64,000 bases of DNA from Xanthobacteraceae bacterium (GCA_019745775.1 JAIESR010000028.1:107438-171437), one strand, 5' to 3'. Positions 37,604 through 47,818 are shown, counted from the stretch's first letter. Notes: generated from the letters alone by a model not told the origin. Numbers and translations: made by a program.

Positions 37604-38647
37604 ATGCAAGTTCGTTCCACGTTTCGCATGCTGTCGCTGTTGATGGTCGCCGTTGCTTTGGCGTCGTCGCCAGCCGATGCCCAATCGATTGCGGATTTCT
37701 ACAAGGGCAAGACCATCACCCTGATCGTGAGCTCGGCGCCGGGCGGCGGCTATGACGCGCTGTCGCGCACGGTTGCGCCGCACCTGTCGCGCCACATTCC
37801 CGGCAATCCGAATGTTGTGGTGCGCAACATGTCGGGTGCGGGCGGCATCGTTGCGGTCAATCATCTGTTCAATGTCGCCGCCAAGGACGGCACGGTGATC
37901 GCCAACGTGCAGAACAACACGCCATTTGAACCGTTATTCGGGACCAAGGAGGCGATGTACGATCCGTTGAAGTTCAACTGGCTGGGTACGCCGTCGATCG
38001 AGACCGCGCTCTTGACGGTCTGGCATCAGACCCCGGTCACGAGCTGGCAGGACGTGCTCACCAGGGAAATCACCATGGGCTCGTCGGGGGTGAACTCGAC
38101 GCCGAGCTTCTATGGCCGGCTTCTGATCGAGACGCTCGCGCTGAAACTCAAGCTCATCGTCGGCTATGAATCGCAAAGCCGCGTGTTCCTGGCGATGGAG
38201 CGCGGCGAGGTCGACGGCTATCCGAGCGTGTTCTACTCGGCGCTCACCTCGACGCGCCCGAGCTGGCTGCCGGAGAAGAAGGTGAAGCTCCTGGTGCAGG
38301 TCGGCCTCGAAAAGGAGCCGAACCTGCCGGATGTGCCGTCGGCGCTCGATCTTGCTAAAAATGCCCGCGACCGCTCTTTGATCGAAGTCGGCGCGGCGCC
38401 ACTCGGCACCGGCCGCCCATTCCTGATGCCGCCCGGCGTCCCGGCGGAGCGCGTCGCGGCGATGCGGAAGGCCCTGTCCGATACCTTCCGCGATCCGGCC
38501 TTCGTCGAGGAAGCCAAGAAGCGCCAGCTCGACGTCGCGTCGCAGCGCTCCGGGGAGGAACTGCAGGCGCTGGTGCAACGCATCTACACCAAGACGGAGC
38601 CCGATGTGATCGCGCGGCTGCGCAAAATCATGAATCCGGGCGGCTGA
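37604..38647 (+). CDS. TTT-family substrate-binding protein (FYKGK subfamily)
   Basis: A 347-residue exported receptor with signal 1-27 (ending PADAQ), mature start SIADFYKGKTITLI, core SSAPGGGYDALSR and HIPGNPNVVVRNMSGAGG. The ATG at 37604 is preceded by GGAGA at 5-base spacing. The mature N-terminus is nearly identical to that of the receptor at 6042 (SIADFYRGKTVRV), suggesting a recent common origin. It stands between the hppA terminator and a VOC-family gene. Confidence 0.9.
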   Translation: MQVRSTFRMLSLLMVAVALASSPADAQSIADFYKGKTITLIVSSAPGGGYDALSRTVAPHLSRHIPGNPNVVVRNMSGAGGIVAVNHLFNVAAKDGTVIANVQNNTPFEPLFGTKEAMYDPLKFNWLGTPSIETALLTVWHQTPVTSWQDVLTREITMGSSGVNSTPSFYGRLLIETLALKLKLIVGYESQSRVFLAMERGEVDGYPSVFYSALTSTRPSWLPEKKVKLLVQVGLEKEPNLPDVPSALDLAKNARDRSLIEVGAAPLGTGRPFLMPPGVPAERVAAMRKALSDTFRDPAFVEEAKKRQLDVASQRSGEELQALVQRIYTKTEPDVIARLRKIMNPGG

Positions 38648-38711
38648 CGTGTCGACGGCGGCTGACTTGCCGCCCTCACGGGTGTATTGATCGGGCCGCA
38701 AGGAGGCGACC

Positions 38712-39119
38712 ATGCTCAAGACCGAAGGCGTTCTGCATTTCACGATCCCGGTGACGGATCTCGATCGGTCGGAAAAATTCTACACCGAGATTCTCGGCAT
38801 GGAGAAAATCCGCCGCACCGGCCACATGGTGTTTTTGCGCGCCGCCGGCAAGGACAATTTCGTGCTCACGTTCTCGGAGAAGCCGATCGATCCCAATCCG
38901 GCAGGCAAGCATGAGATTCACAGCGCGTTCCGGCTGACCGCGGACGAATACGATCGCGCGAAATCATTTCTCGCATCGAAGGGCGTCGAGATATTCAAGG
39001 AAGAGGATCGCCGCGCCGGCACCTTCCAGGGTCGCAGTGCTTATTTTCTCGATCCCGATCGCAACGTGATCGAGATCATGCACCTGGTGCGCGGGCCGGT
39101 GGGTGACAAGGAAGATTAG
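38712..39119 (+). CDS. VOC-family (glyoxalase/bleomycin resistance-like) protein
   Basis: A 135-residue cytoplasmic protein with two beta-alpha-beta-beta-beta units. The metal-type positions are His in VLHFTIPVTDL near residue 8, and the C-terminal half has AYFLDPDRNVIEIMH with a Glu ligand. This points to a metal-dependent lyase, isomerase or dioxygenase of the vicinal oxygen chelate superfamily, substrate unknown. AAGGAGG is close to ATG 38712. Its end is 18 bases from the convergent bamE stop. Confidence 0.85.
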   Translation: MLKTEGVLHFTIPVTDLDRSEKFYTEILGMEKIRRTGHMVFLRAAGKDNFVLTFSEKPIDPNPAGKHEIHSAFRLTADEYDRAKSFLASKGVEIFKEEDRRAGTFQGRSAYFLDPDRNVIEIMHLVRGPVGDKED

Positions 39120-39137
39120 GCGCCGCCGCCCGGCGGA

Positions 39138-39599
39138 CTACCAGACCGTGAACGCCTTGAACACGCTGCCGAGGTAGTTGATCTCTTCGCCGCCGCTCGG
39201 CGTGGTGCGGCTGATGTAGTCGAAGATCTTGCCGTCCTTCATGCCGTAGTTAGCAAGCCGCTGCACCCGCCGGTTCTTGTCGAAATAGACCGCGACCACG
39301 CGCTGATCGACCACGGCCTGGGGCATGAAGGCGACCCGCCGCTCGGCGCGCTGGGAGATGTAGTAGAACACCTCGCCGCTGACGGTGGCGACGGTGGACG
39401 GGGTGCCCATCAGGATCAGCACCTGCTCCTGGCTGGCGCCGATCGGGATCTGCTCGAGCGCGCCCTCGGGGACCACGTAGCCCCGCTGATAGGTCTCGCC
39501 GAAGCAGCCGGCGAGGGGGAGCGCAAGCGCGATCGCGGCCGCGACGGCCAGCGCCGGCGCCCTTCGCCTCGGCTGAAGGTTGGACTTATCCCCGAACAT
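39138..39599 (-). CDS. bamE: Outer membrane protein assembly factor BamE (SmpA/OmlA lipoprotein)
   Basis: BamE is a lipoprotein of the BAM complex that inserts beta-barrels in the outer membrane. The 153-residue precursor has a long signal with a lipobox LPLAGC (Cys32). The mature domain contains the family features RGYVVPEGALEQIPIGASQ, QVLILMGTPST and FYYISQRAE. The ATG at 39599 is the best start upstream of the lipobox. It is divergent from the cytochrome chaperone gene, as in related genomes. Confidence 0.9.
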   Translation of the reverse strand: MFGDKSNLQPRRRAPALAVAAAIALALPLAGCFGETYQRGYVVPEGALEQIPIGASQEQVLILMGTPSTVATVSGEVFYYISQRAERRVAFMPQAVVDQRVVAVYFDKNRRVQRLANYGMKDGKIFDYISRTTPSGGEEINYLGSVFKAFTVW

Positions 39600-39733
39600 C
39601 CCGAATTCCGTTGCCCTTGCGATATCCCATTGCAATCGCAACCCCGTTGACGTACCGGGCAGCGCCGCCTTTTGCAACCGATCCGGTTCGCGGGCGGGCC
39701 CGATAATTCGCTGGCGGCCCCTGAGCTATCCCG

Positions 39734-40303
39734 ATGATTTTGAACCTGTTTCGGCGCACCCCAAGGGACGACACCATCGCCGTTTTATATGGCGCCATCG
39801 TGGCGCAGGCTCGTGATCCAGCATTTTACCGCCACGACCGGGTTCCCGATACGGCCAATGGCCGGCTGGAGATGATCATCCTGCATTGCGTCCTGGTGCT
39901 GGGGCGGCTGGAGGCCGAAGGCGAGGCGCTGCGGCCCCTGGGGCAGGCGCTGTTCGACCATTTCTGCAGCGATATGGACGCCAACCTGCGCGAGATGGGC
40001 GTCGGCGACATGGCGGTGCCCCGCAAGATGAAGGGGATCGCCGAGGCCTTCTACGGCCGCAAGCGCGCCTACGAGACGGCGCTGGCGGCGCCCGGGCTTG
40101 ACCAGCTCGCGGCGGCGCTGGCGCGCAATGTCTATATCGACGCCACCGCCGCCGATGCTGGCGTCCGGCAGCTAGCGGCCCATATGCGCGCGGCGGTTCG
40201 AACCCTGGCCGCGGTCGACGGCGCGGCCTTGCGGCGCGGCGAGCTTGCGTTTCCCGATCCGCGCGCGGGCGCGGCCGCTGAACCGGCAGCGGGTGCACCA
40301 TGA
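39734..40303 (+). CDS. Ubiquinol-cytochrome c chaperone (CBP3-like) family protein
   Basis: A 189-residue soluble protein matching the alphaproteobacterial CBP3-type chaperone family involved in assembly of the cytochrome bc1 complex. The signature parts are the helical N-terminus IAVLYGAIVAQARDPAFYRH, the region MIILHCVLVLGRLEAEGE, and GVGDMAVPRKMKGIAEAFYGR. A short Pro/Ala-rich tail ends it. Its stop overlaps the DUF177 start (ATGA), so the two are translationally coupled. Confidence 0.88.
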   Translation: MILNLFRRTPRDDTIAVLYGAIVAQARDPAFYRHDRVPDTANGRLEMIILHCVLVLGRLEAEGEALRPLGQALFDHFCSDMDANLREMGVGDMAVPRKMKGIAEAFYGRKRAYETALAAPGLDQLAAALARNVYIDATAADAGVRQLAAHMRAAVRTLAAVDGAALRRGELAFPDPRAGAAAEPAAGAP

Positions 40304-40902
40304 GCCGCCGCGACAAGAGCCAGGATATGCCCCGCGAGACCCGCGCCCCCAAAGGCAAGCCGCCGTGGAGTGCGCCGGTCTCGTTGCACGAGGTCCCGGA
40401 GACCGGACGCCACGTCGAGCTCGTGGCCGATGAGGCCACGCGTGCCGCCGTGGCACAGGCGATCGGCGTGCGCGACGTGCCGCGCCTCGAAGCGAGCTTC
40501 GACATCGTTCGCCAAGGCCGTGACGGTCTGCACGTGACCGGCCGTGTGTCGGCGACGGTCGGGCAGACCTGCGTGGTGACGCTCGATCCGATCGACAACG
40601 AGATCGACGAGGCCGTCGATCTCGTGTTCACGCCGGACGAGGCACTCGAGCTGCCCGACGACGCCGCCAGCGGCCGCAGTCGCGTTGCCGCCGAGGACGC
40701 ACCAGAACCTTTGGTTGGCGGCGGGGTCGATCTGGGCGTGGTCGCAACCGAATTCCTCGCGCTCGGGATCGACCCGTATCCGCGCAAATCCGGCGCGGAA
40801 TTCACCGCGCCAGCCGCCAGCGATGATACCCCGAAGCCGTTTGCCGGCTTGGCCGCACTCAAGAACCTGGCCGCGCTCAAGAATAAGCAGGGCGGTTCAT
40901 GA
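40300..40902 (+). CDS. DUF177 (YceD-like) domain protein
   Basis: A 200-residue cytoplasmic protein of the YceD/DUF177 family, linked in bacteria to 23S rRNA accumulation and usually found beside rpmF/plsX/fabH. The recognisable region is GQTCVVTLDPIDNEIDEAVDLVF near residues 88-110, followed by the acidic TPDEALELPDD segment and the GGGVDLGVVATEFLALGIDPYP block. rpmF itself is not next to it here. plsX follows by 108 bases. Confidence 0.9.
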   Translation: MSRRDKSQDMPRETRAPKGKPPWSAPVSLHEVPETGRHVELVADEATRAAVAQAIGVRDVPRLEASFDIVRQGRDGLHVTGRVSATVGQTCVVTLDPIDNEIDEAVDLVFTPDEALELPDDAASGRSRVAAEDAPEPLVGGGVDLGVVATEFLALGIDPYPRKSGAEFTAPAASDDTPKPFAGLAALKNLAALKNKQGGS

Positions 40903-41010
40903 CCGCCGAACCGTACTGGTCTCGATCCGCCCGGGCAGGTTATGGTCTGTCGGGGTCGGCGCTGCCGGATGGATGGTCCGGTCGCGGCCGACGCGCCTTC
41001 AAGGTCGTCC

Positions 41011-42072
41011 ATGCCGGATAAGGTCCGTATCGCGCTTGACGCCATGGGGGGCGACTTTGGTCCGTCCGTGGTGGTGCCTGGGGCGCAGATTTCGCTCGAC
41101 CACCACCCGGGCATCGAATTTATGCTGTTCGGCGACCGCGCGCTTATCGAGCCGCTGCTCGACACAAGGCCCCAGCTCAAGGCGGCCTCACGCATCGTCC
41201 ACACCGATGTCGCGATCGCCATGGATGCCAAGCCCAGCCAGGCGCTGCGCCAGGGTCGCTGGAAGTCCTCGATGTCGATGGCTATCGACGCCGTGAAGCG
41301 CGGCGAGGCCGACCTCGCGGTCTCCGCCGGCAACACCGGCGCGCTGATGGCGCTCGCCAAATTCCAGCTCAAGACCATGGCCGGGATCGACCGCCCGGCG
41401 ATCGCGGCGCGCTGGCCCACCATTCGCGGCCACGCGATCGTGCTCGACCTCGGCGCCTCGATCGGCGCCGACGCCGCCCATCTCGTCGATCTCGCGGTCA
41501 TGGGCGCCGCAATGGCACGCATCCTGTTCGGCCGCGAGCGGCCGACCGTCGGGCTTCTCAATATCGGGGTCGAGGAGGTGAAGGGTCTCGACGAGGTGCG
41601 TGAAGCCGCCCAGATCCTGCGCGCGCGCAACCTGCCGTTCCTCGACTATGTCGGCTTTGTCGAGAGCGACGACATCGGCCGCGGCGTCGTGGACGTGGTC
41701 GTCACCGAAGGCTTCGCCGGCAATATCGCGCTCAAGGCGGCCGAAGGCACCGCGCGCCAGATCGAGCATCTGCTCAGAGCGGCCATGAGCCGCTCGATCT
41801 GGTCGAAGCTCGGCTACCTGCTGGCGCGCGGCGCATTCCGTTCGCTGAAGGCGAGCATGGATCCGCGCAAGGCCAACGGCGGTGTGTTCCTCGGATTGAA
41901 CGGCATCGTCATCAAGAGCCACGGCAACACCGACGCCGAAGGTTTCGCCAATGCCGTCGACGTGGGCTACGACATGATCCGGCACGATCTCCTGGCGCGG
42001 ATCGGCGAGACCCTCACGCGTGAGGGGGATAATCAATTGCCACCCCGGCTGATCGGGGGGAGTCGTTCGTGA
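41011..42072 (+). CDS. plsX: Phosphate acyltransferase PlsX
   Basis: PlsX converts acyl-ACP to acyl-phosphate for phospholipid synthesis. The 353-residue protein starts [13 protein letters not shown], typical for the family, with [12 protein letters not shown] near residue 105, [28 protein letters not shown], and HGNTDAEGF near the end. The ATG at 41011 gives the standard N-terminus; the upstream in-frame part is not used. It overlaps the start of fabH by 4 bases. Confidence 0.97.
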   Translation: MPDKVRIALDAMGGDFGPSVVVPGAQISLDHHPGIEFMLFGDRALIEPLLDTRPQLKAASRIVHTDVAIAMDAKPSQALRQGRWKSSMSMAIDAVKRGEADLAVSAGNTGALMALAKFQLKTMAGIDRPAIAARWPTIRGHAIVLDLGASIGADAAHLVDLAVMGAAMARILFGRERPTVGLLNIGVEEVKGLDEVREAAQILRARNLPFLDYVGFVESDDIGRGVVDVVVTEGFAGNIALKAAEGTARQIEHLLRAAMSRSIWSKLGYLLARGAFRSLKASMDPRKANGGVFLGLNGIVIKSHGNTDAEGFANAVDVGYDMIRHDLLARIGETLTREGDNQLPPRLIGGSRS

Positions 42073-43046
42073 GCATGATCCGTTCTGTTGTTCTCGGCTG
42101 CGGAAGCTACCTGCCGGCCCGTGTCCTCACCAATACCGAGCTGGCGCAGACGGTCGACACGTCCGACGAATGGATCGTGCAGCGCACCGGCATCCACGAG
42201 CGCCGCATCGCCGCCGACGGCGAGCTGACCTCGGACCTGAGCTTCAACGCCGCGCGCGCCGCGCTCGCCCACGCCAAGGTCGATGCGCAGTCGGTCGACC
42301 TGATCGTGCTCGCGACCTCGACCCCCGACCAGACCTTTCCGGCCACCGCGGTGACCGTGCAGGATCGTCTCGGCATCCACCACGGCGCCGCGTTCGATGT
42401 GCAGGCGGTGTGCTCGGGTTTCGTCTATGCGCTGGCCACCGCGGACGGGCTGTTGCGGACCGGCACCCACAAGCGCGCGCTGGTGATCGGCGGCGAGACC
42501 TTCTCGCGCATCCTCGACTGGACCGACCGCACCACCTGCGTGCTGTTCGGCGACGGCGCCGGCGCGGTGGTGCTGGACGCGCAGGAACTCACCGGCAGCA
42601 AGGACGATCGCGGCATCCTGACGTCCTATCTGCGCTCCGACGGCCGCTACCGCGACAAGCTCTATGTCGACGGCGGCCCGTCCTCGACCCAGACCGTCGG
42701 CCATCTGCGCATGGACGGCCGCGAGGTCTTCCGCCACGCGGTCGGCTCGATCTCGGAAGCGATCGAGGGCGCGCTCGCGCGCTCCGGCTTCAAGTCCGAG
42801 GACATCGACTGGTTCGTGCCGCACCAGGCCAACAAGCGCATCATCGACGGCGTCGCGCGCAAGCTCGGTCTCAAGCCCGAGCAGGTGGTGCTGACGCTCG
42901 ACCGTCACGGCAACACCTCGGCGGCCTCGATCCCGCTCGCGCTTGCCGACGCGGTGGCCGACCGCCGCATCAAGCGCGGCGACCTAGTGATGCTCGAGGC
43001 GATGGGCGGCGGCTTCACCTGGGGCGCGACGCTGATCCGGTGGTGA
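42069..43046 (+). CDS. fabH: Beta-ketoacyl-ACP synthase III
   Basis: FabH starts fatty acid synthesis by condensing acetyl-CoA with malonyl-ACP. The 325-residue protein shows the catalytic triad Cys115 (QAVCSGF), His252 (VPHQANKR) and Asn282 (HGNTSAAS), and ends with the family's [13 protein letters not shown]. The GTG at 42069 overlaps the plsX stop (GTGA); an ATG at 42075 is possible. In relatives ihfA follows directly, while here a copper island and repeats lie between. Confidence 0.98.
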   Translation: MSMIRSVVLGCGSYLPARVLTNTELAQTVDTSDEWIVQRTGIHERRIAADGELTSDLSFNAARAALAHAKVDAQSVDLIVLATSTPDQTFPATAVTVQDRLGIHHGAAFDVQAVCSGFVYALATADGLLRTGTHKRALVIGGETFSRILDWTDRTTCVLFGDGAGAVVLDAQELTGSKDDRGILTSYLRSDGRYRDKLYVDGGPSSTQTVGHLRMDGREVFRHAVGSISEAIEGALARSGFKSEDIDWFVPHQANKRIIDGVARKLGLKPEQVVLTLDRHGNTSAASIPLALADAVADRRIKRGDLVMLEAMGGGFTWGATLIRW

Positions 43047-43069
43047 ACACGCTGCCTGCCCGCAGGGCT

Positions 43070-43163
43070 CGTAGCCCGGGCTGAGCGGGAGCGAAGTCCG
43101 GGACGGACCTGTCGAACTGCGCGGGTTCTCCCGGATTTCGCTGCGCTCAAGCCGCGCGACGAC
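43070..43163. repeat. Intergenic repeat family B, copy 1
   Basis: It begins CGTAGCCCGGGCTGAGCG, continues with GCGAAGTCCGGGACGGACCT, and ends with GATTTCGCTGCGCTCAAGCC, so the arms are inverted relative to each other. It is followed by a second copy at 43339-43430 and resembles 60551-60625. Confidence 0.85.
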
Positions 43164-43338
43164 GTTTGCGCGAGCATCATCGTTCCCGCTGCTTCTTTCA
43201 CCGCCGGCATGGGATGTAAGATTCGGGTGTAAGATTTATTCTTGAGAGCAATCATAAGCTTAGGTTCGAAACTTACATTCTTACGGCTCTTACCACTATG
43301 TGCCTTTTCGGCGTAGCGATGCGTTTACAAGTCCCGTT

Positions 43339-43430
43339 CGTAGCCCGGACTGAGCGCGAGCGAAGTCCGGGACGGACCTATCGAATTGCACGCGCTCTCC
43401 CGGCTTTCGCTGCGCTCAGGCCGGCCTACG
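43339..43430. repeat. Intergenic repeat family B, copy 2
   Basis: It begins CGTAGCCCGGACTGAGCG, shares GCGAAGTCCGGGACGGACCT exactly with copy 1, and ends CTTTCGCTGCGCTCAGGCC-GGCCTACG. It is a direct repeat of copy 1 separated by about 175 bases, which could allow recombination. Confidence 0.87.
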
Positions 43431-43691
43431 AGGCGATGCCGCGCGACACTCTCGGCGCACAGGCCCCCAGGACGATAGTCCTTGACGATGCCGCGTCAAA
43501 TCCTTTTCGTGCGTTATGAACGAAACCCGTATGATAACCCGTCCACGAAATGGGGCGGGTTTCGCCAAGGCGCGGCGTCGTCAGTTGTTTTCGCCGTATC
43601 GCTATCAAAAGAATTTTTTGCGAAGCGCGCTTGAACGGCGCCTCACCACATTGTGTTTGCGGGCTCCAAGGCGACGACGTATCGTTAAATC

Positions 43692-44063
43692 ATGCGTTTC
43701 CTTGCTTGCCGACGCCTGATCGCCGTCGTGACCGTGGCGCTGATGACGATCAGCGCCGCCGCGCATCGTGCCATGGCCGCAGAGATGAATGCGGAACCGG
43801 CCATGGCGATGTCGGCCCAGGCAAGCGCGATGGAATCGCATGACGCACCGTGTCCGATGTCGTCCAATTGCGCGAACGACATGAACACGCACGCGATGGC
43901 GTGCTTTGCGCACTGCGCCAGTGTGGTGGGCGTTCTCGCCGAGCCTTCCCTCGCTCCCGTGACGAGCGTTGCTCGCCCGTTGGAACGGCCGCTGGCGCGT
44001 TCGCTCGCGAGCCTGCACGGGCCGCCCGATCCGCATCCTCCCAAGCTGCATATCGCGGTCTGA
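43692..44063 (+). CDS. Small exported Met/Cys/His-rich protein, probable copper-related
   Basis: A 123-residue protein with a Sec signal (residues 1-29, ending HRAMA). The mature part is rich in Met, Cys and His (HDAPCPMSSNCANDMNTHAM, then CFAHCASVV) and ends HGPPDPHPPKLHIAV. This pattern suits periplasmic Cu(I) binding. It lies 103 bases before the HMA fusion gene and the CopA ATPase in the same direction, supporting a copper role by context. I do not know a characterised homologue. Confidence 0.65.
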   Translation: MRFLACRRLIAVVTVALMTISAAAHRAMAAEMNAEPAMAMSAQASAMESHDAPCPMSSNCANDMNTHAMACFAHCASVVGVLAEPSLAPVTSVARPLERPLARSLASLHGPPDPHPPKLHIAV

Positions 44064-44166
44064 CGCCTGCGCCGCGTCGATGCGCGGCGAGGGCTGCCGC
44101 CCGTCGACGGCGCTCCGGCCGTCCGGTGCGCCCGGATATGCGATAAGTTGAGCGGAGAGGATCACG

Positions 44167-45546
44167 ATGTCCGACTCGTCGAATCCCGTGACGACGCAGA
44201 AGGTCGCCATCGGCGGCATGACCTGCGCCAATTGCGAAGTCATCGTCGAACGAAAACTGAAGCGCATCCCCGGCGTGGAGGGCGTGCGTGCGGATCACGC
44301 GCGCGGGCTTGCCGCGATCGAGCACCGCGGTCCATTGGACGTCGCGGCCCTGCAGCGTGCCGTCGAGGACGACGGTTATCGTATTTCGCCGTGGGACGAT
44401 GCCGCGGTGGAAAACCGATTGACCTCGGGACGGGACTACGCCGAGATCGCGGGACTGTTCGTCGTCCTGGTCGGCGTGGTGTTCGCGCTCCACCATTTCG
44501 GGCTCGTGCCGCGCGGGGTCGCCTCCTCGGATACGATGAGCCTCGGCCTCGTTCTTCTGATCGGGCTTGTCGCATCGGTTTCAAGTTGCATGGCCGTCAC
44601 CGGCAGCCTGCTGGTCGCCGCGGCGGCCGCGTATAACGAGCGCACGCCCGGCCTCAGCGGCTATCAGCGTTTCGTGCCGCATCTCTATTTCAATGCGGGG
44701 CGTCTTGTCTCCTACACGGTTCTCGGCGCCGCCATCGGTGCGCTAGGTTCGGCGCTGACGCTTTCCGAGATGGCGAGCGGCGTTCTCACCATTGCCGCGA
44801 GCGCGATCATGATCGTGCTCGGCCTCCAGATGCTGGGGTTCGTGCCGCGTTTCGGCCGCACCCTGCTGCCGAAATCGCTCGCCCATGGCGTCCATGATCT
44901 TGCTTCGCGCAAGGTGGCGGGCGGAGCGTTCACCGCCGGCGCACTGACCTTCTTCCTGCCTTGCGGGTTCACCCAGGCGCTGCAGCTTTACGTGCTCGGC
45001 AAGGGAAGCGCCATGACCGGCGCTCTCACCATGCTGGTATTTGCGCTCGGCACGCTGCCGGCTTTGCTGTCGCTGTCGGCACTGTCGAGCTTCGCGACGG
45101 GCGCCTTCCACAAACATTTTCTACGCCTCGCGGGGGCCGTGGTGATCGTACTGGGTGTCCTGAATATTCAATACGGGCTCGTGCTGAGCGGCCTCGGCGG
45201 CTCGGCGCCGGCGGAGAGCATGGCCGGCGGCATGGCGCCGGTGCGCGCCAGCCAGGAGGGCGGCAAGCAAGTCGTCAGCATGCGGATCGTCGAATTCAAT
45301 TACGTACCGGCGGTTTTCGAGGTGAAGCAGGGCATTCCGGTCGAATGGCGTATCGACGCCAGTGAGGCCGTCGGGTGCGGCCTGGTCCTTCTGGCGCCGG
45401 GCCTTCGTATCCGCCAGCTGCTGTCGTCGAAGAGCACGAGCCTGGTCACCTTCACGCCCCGCCAGACCGGCGAGTTTCAGTTCAATTGCGGAATGGGGAT
45501 GATGTCGCCGTGGGAGGCGAGGTTCATCGTGGTTCCGCAGGGCTGA
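44167..45546 (+). CDS. HMA - DsbD/SafE-like membrane - cupredoxin fusion protein
   Basis: A 459-residue inner membrane protein with three parts. Residues 10-75 form a heavy-metal-associated domain ([10 protein letters not shown]20/C23). Residues about 93-330 form a six- or seven-helix domain of the TauE/SafE-DsbD_2 type with conserved cysteines in SSCMAV and in [13 protein letters not shown]. The C-terminal 110 residues form a cupredoxin-like domain ([18 protein letters not shown]..., possible ligands in EAVGCGL and FNCGMGMM). It probably moves or hands over copper across the membrane. Its stop lies 5 bases before copA, so they are one operon. Confidence 0.85.
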   Translation: MSDSSNPVTTQKVAIGGMTCANCEVIVERKLKRIPGVEGVRADHARGLAAIEHRGPLDVAALQRAVEDDGYRISPWDDAAVENRLTSGRDYAEIAGLFVVLVGVVFALHHFGLVPRGVASSDTMSLGLVLLIGLVASVSSCMAVTGSLLVAAAAAYNERTPGLSGYQRFVPHLYFNAGRLVSYTVLGAAIGALGSALTLSEMASGVLTIAASAIMIVLGLQMLGFVPRFGRTLLPKSLAHGVHDLASRKVAGGAFTAGALTFFLPCGFTQALQLYVLGKGSAMTGALTMLVFALGTLPALLSLSALSSFATGAFHKHFLRLAGAVVIVLGVLNIQYGLVLSGLGGSAPAESMAGGMAPVRASQEGGKQVVSMRIVEFNYVPAVFEVKQGIPVEWRIDASEAVGCGLVLLAPGLRIRQLLSSKSTSLVTFTPRQTGEFQFNCGMGMMSPWEARFIVVPQG

Positions 45547-45551
45547 CCGCG

Positions 45552-47732
45552 ATGAAAACGGCGACATTCAGCATAGGCGGAATGCATTGCGGCTCTTGCT
45601 CGGCGCGCAACGAGCGCACGCTCAAGAAGCTCGCAGGCGTGCAGGAGGTCAGCGTCAACCTTGCGACGCATAGCGCCCGCGTCGTCTTCGACGAAAACCT
45701 CACTTCCGAGCAGACCCTGCACGAAGCCGTCATCGACAACGGCTACGAGGTGCTGGCGCGCGACTATGCCGGCGACCACAAGGCGAGAGCGCAACGCGAA
45801 TTGAAGGAAGCCCGTCAGCGCGCATATGCGGCGCTGCTGCTGGCGGCTCCCGTCATGGCGCTTGCGATGCTCGAGCTCCATCTGCCCTGGGACCTCTACG
45901 GCCGCAACCTCGGTGCTTGGATTCAGGCGATCCTGAGCGGCGCGGTGATCCTCGGGCTCGGCTGGCAATTCCATGTCGGAATGCTCCGGCAGGCGCGCAA
46001 TGCATCGGCCAACATGGACACACTGATCTCGCTCGGCACTCTGGCGGCGTTTTTCTACAGTCTGTGGGGGATGGCCGCAGGGGACGCTCATCTCTATTTC
46101 GAGACCGGCGCGGTTATTGCCGCGCTCATTCTGCTCGGCCGCTATTTCGAGGCGCGAAGCCGAGGCCAGGCGAGCGCGGCGATCGAGAAGCTGATCGATC
46201 TCGGCGCCAAGAGCGCGCGCGTCGTTTCCGGCGGCGCTGAGACGGATATCCCGATCGAGCACGTAAAGGTCGGCGATCTCCTGCTGGTCAAGCCCGGCGA
46301 GAAGATACCGGTCGATGGCACGGTCGTGCGCGGAAGCTCCAGCGTGGATGAGTCCATGCTGACGGGCGAAAGCATGCCGGTCGGCAAAAAGGAAGGCGAT
46401 GCCGTGTTCGGTGCAACGCTCAACGGCAGCGGTGCGCTCACCATGAAGGTCACCAAGACCGCAGAGAACACGACGCTCGCGCAAATCGTGCGTTTCGTCG
46501 CCGATGCCCAGGCGAACAAAGCCCCGATCCAGAAGCTGGCCGACCGTGTATCCGGCATCTTCGTGCCGGTCGTGCTTGGCATCGCCGTGCTGACTGCGAT
46601 CGGCTGGTTCATTCACACCGGCGACGTCGCGCAGAGCATCATTCCTGCGGTCGCCGTCCTGGTCATCGCGTGCCCGTGCTCGCTCGGGCTCGCGACGCCC
46701 ACGGCCATCATGGTCGGTACCGGCCTCGGGGCGCGGCGGGGCATCCTGATCAAGAATGGCGAGGCGCTGGAACGGGGCCGGCATGTCGACGTGGTGGCAT
46801 TCGACAAGACCGGTACGCTGACCGAAGGCCGGCCAAGCGTTGCCGCGATCCTTTCCTGCGCGCCAGACGCGGCCGAGGCCGACGTGCTGCGCGCCGCCGC
46901 CAGTATCGAGGCGCTGTCCGAGCATCCTCTCGCGCAGGCGGTGGTGCAGGCCGCGCGGGACCGACAATTGCCGCTCGCGGACGTTTCCGGCTTCGAGAGC
47001 GTCGCCGGCAAGGGCGTGCGCGGCCGGGTTGACGGTGTCGATCTGTTGGTCGGGAGCCCGCGGTTGTTGCAGGAAAGCGGCGTGCCGCTCGGCGATCACA
47101 GGGAAGCCATCGCGGAGCGCGAGGCGCGCGCGCAGACGGTTGTCGCGGTCGCGCGCGACGGCGTGCTGCTGGGGCTGGTGTCGATCTCGGACGCCGTGAA
47201 GCGCGATGCGGCGGAAGCGATCGCCCGGCTTCACGCCGAGAACATCGAAACGGTGCTCATCACCGGCGACAATCGCAGGACCGCCACCGCGCTTGCGGCA
47301 ACCATCGGCATCAAACGGATATTTGCCGAGGTGCTGCCTCATGAAAAGGCCGAACAAGTCGGCCGTCTGCAGGCCGAAGGGAATCGCGTCGCCTTTGTGG
47401 GGGACGGCATCAACGACGCCCCCGCGCTGGCGAAGGCCGACCTCGGCATCGCAATGGGAACGGGAACGGACGTCGCGATCGAAGCGGGCAACATCGTGCT
47501 CGTGAAAGGCCATCCGATGAAGGTGATCGAGGCTCTTACGCTTTCACGCGCGACATTCCGCACGATCAAGCAGAACCTGTTCTGGGCCTTCTTCTACAAT
47601 GTCGCGGCGCTGCCGCTCGCGGCCTTCGGACTTCTCAATCCGATGGTGGCCGCTGCCGCCATGGCGCTTTCGAGCGTGAGCGTGGTCGGCAACAGTCTGC
47701 GCATACGACGGCTTCGGATCGTCTCAAACTGA
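45552..47732 (+). CDS. copA: P1B-1-type Cu(I)-exporting ATPase
   Basis: CopA pumps Cu+ out of the cytoplasm. The 726-residue protein has one N-terminal HMA domain (GGMHCGSC, C13/C16), the membrane metal site C374-P-C376 ([12 protein letters not shown]), the phosphorylated Asp418 (DKTGT), a TGES loop and the hinge [10 protein letters not shown]. The last two helices carry FYN and MALSS motifs, which fit the Cu+ subgroup. It is the last gene of the island and is followed by a terminator. No CueR- or CsoR-type regulator is encoded next to it. Confidence 0.95.
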   Translation: MKTATFSIGGMHCGSCSARNERTLKKLAGVQEVSVNLATHSARVVFDENLTSEQTLHEAVIDNGYEVLARDYAGDHKARAQRELKEARQRAYAALLLAAPVMALAMLELHLPWDLYGRNLGAWIQAILSGAVILGLGWQFHVGMLRQARNASANMDTLISLGTLAAFFYSLWGMAAGDAHLYFETGAVIAALILLGRYFEARSRGQASAAIEKLIDLGAKSARVVSGGAETDIPIEHVKVGDLLLVKPGEKIPVDGTVVRGSSSVDESMLTGESMPVGKKEGDAVFGATLNGSGALTMKVTKTAENTTLAQIVRFVADAQANKAPIQKLADRVSGIFVPVVLGIAVLTAIGWFIHTGDVAQSIIPAVAVLVIACPCSLGLATPTAIMVGTGLGARRGILIKNGEALERGRHVDVVAFDKTGTLTEGRPSVAAILSCAPDAAEADVLRAAASIEALSEHPLAQAVVQAARDRQLPLADVSGFESVAGKGVRGRVDGVDLLVGSPRLLQESGVPLGDHREAIAEREARAQTVVAVARDGVLLGLVSISDAVKRDAAEAIARLHAENIETVLITGDNRRTATALAATIGIKRIFAEVLPHEKAEQVGRLQAEGNRVAFVGDGINDAPALAKADLGIAMGTGTDVAIEAGNIVLVKGHPMKVIEALTLSRATFRTIKQNLFWAFFYNVAALPLAAFGLLNPMVAAAAMALSSVSVVGNSLRIRRLRIVSN

Positions 47733-47786
47733 CCGAGACGCTCGACAGCGCGATTCTCTGCGGCCTGCCTGACAGGGCCGCTTCCC

Positions 47787-47818
47787 CCACCAAACACGGC
47801 TATTTGGTGGTGCTTTTT
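47787..47818 (+). terminator. Intrinsic terminator after copA
   Basis: An 8-bp perfect stem (47787-47794 with 47803-47810) and 8-base loop, followed after TGC by TTTTT. It is 55 bases downstream of the copA stop and separates the copper genes from ihfA. Confidence 0.82.

Larger units (their letters stand above)
43047..43691. other. Repeat-rich intergenic region before the copper genes
   Basis: No gene is supported in these 645 bases. They hold two copies of repeat family B (43070-43163, 43339-43430), an AT-richer stretch near 43205-43300 with GTAAGAT words facing CTTACATTCTTAC in inverted orientation, and a further non-coding piece up to 43691 that likely contains the promoter of the copper genes. 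The composition is lower in GC than the flanking genes. Confidence 0.6.

Noticed and set aside
45477..47513. A 678-residue minus-strand open frame
   Set aside because: It is fully antisense to copA, has no recognisable domain, and its composition is that of a complementary-strand shadow.
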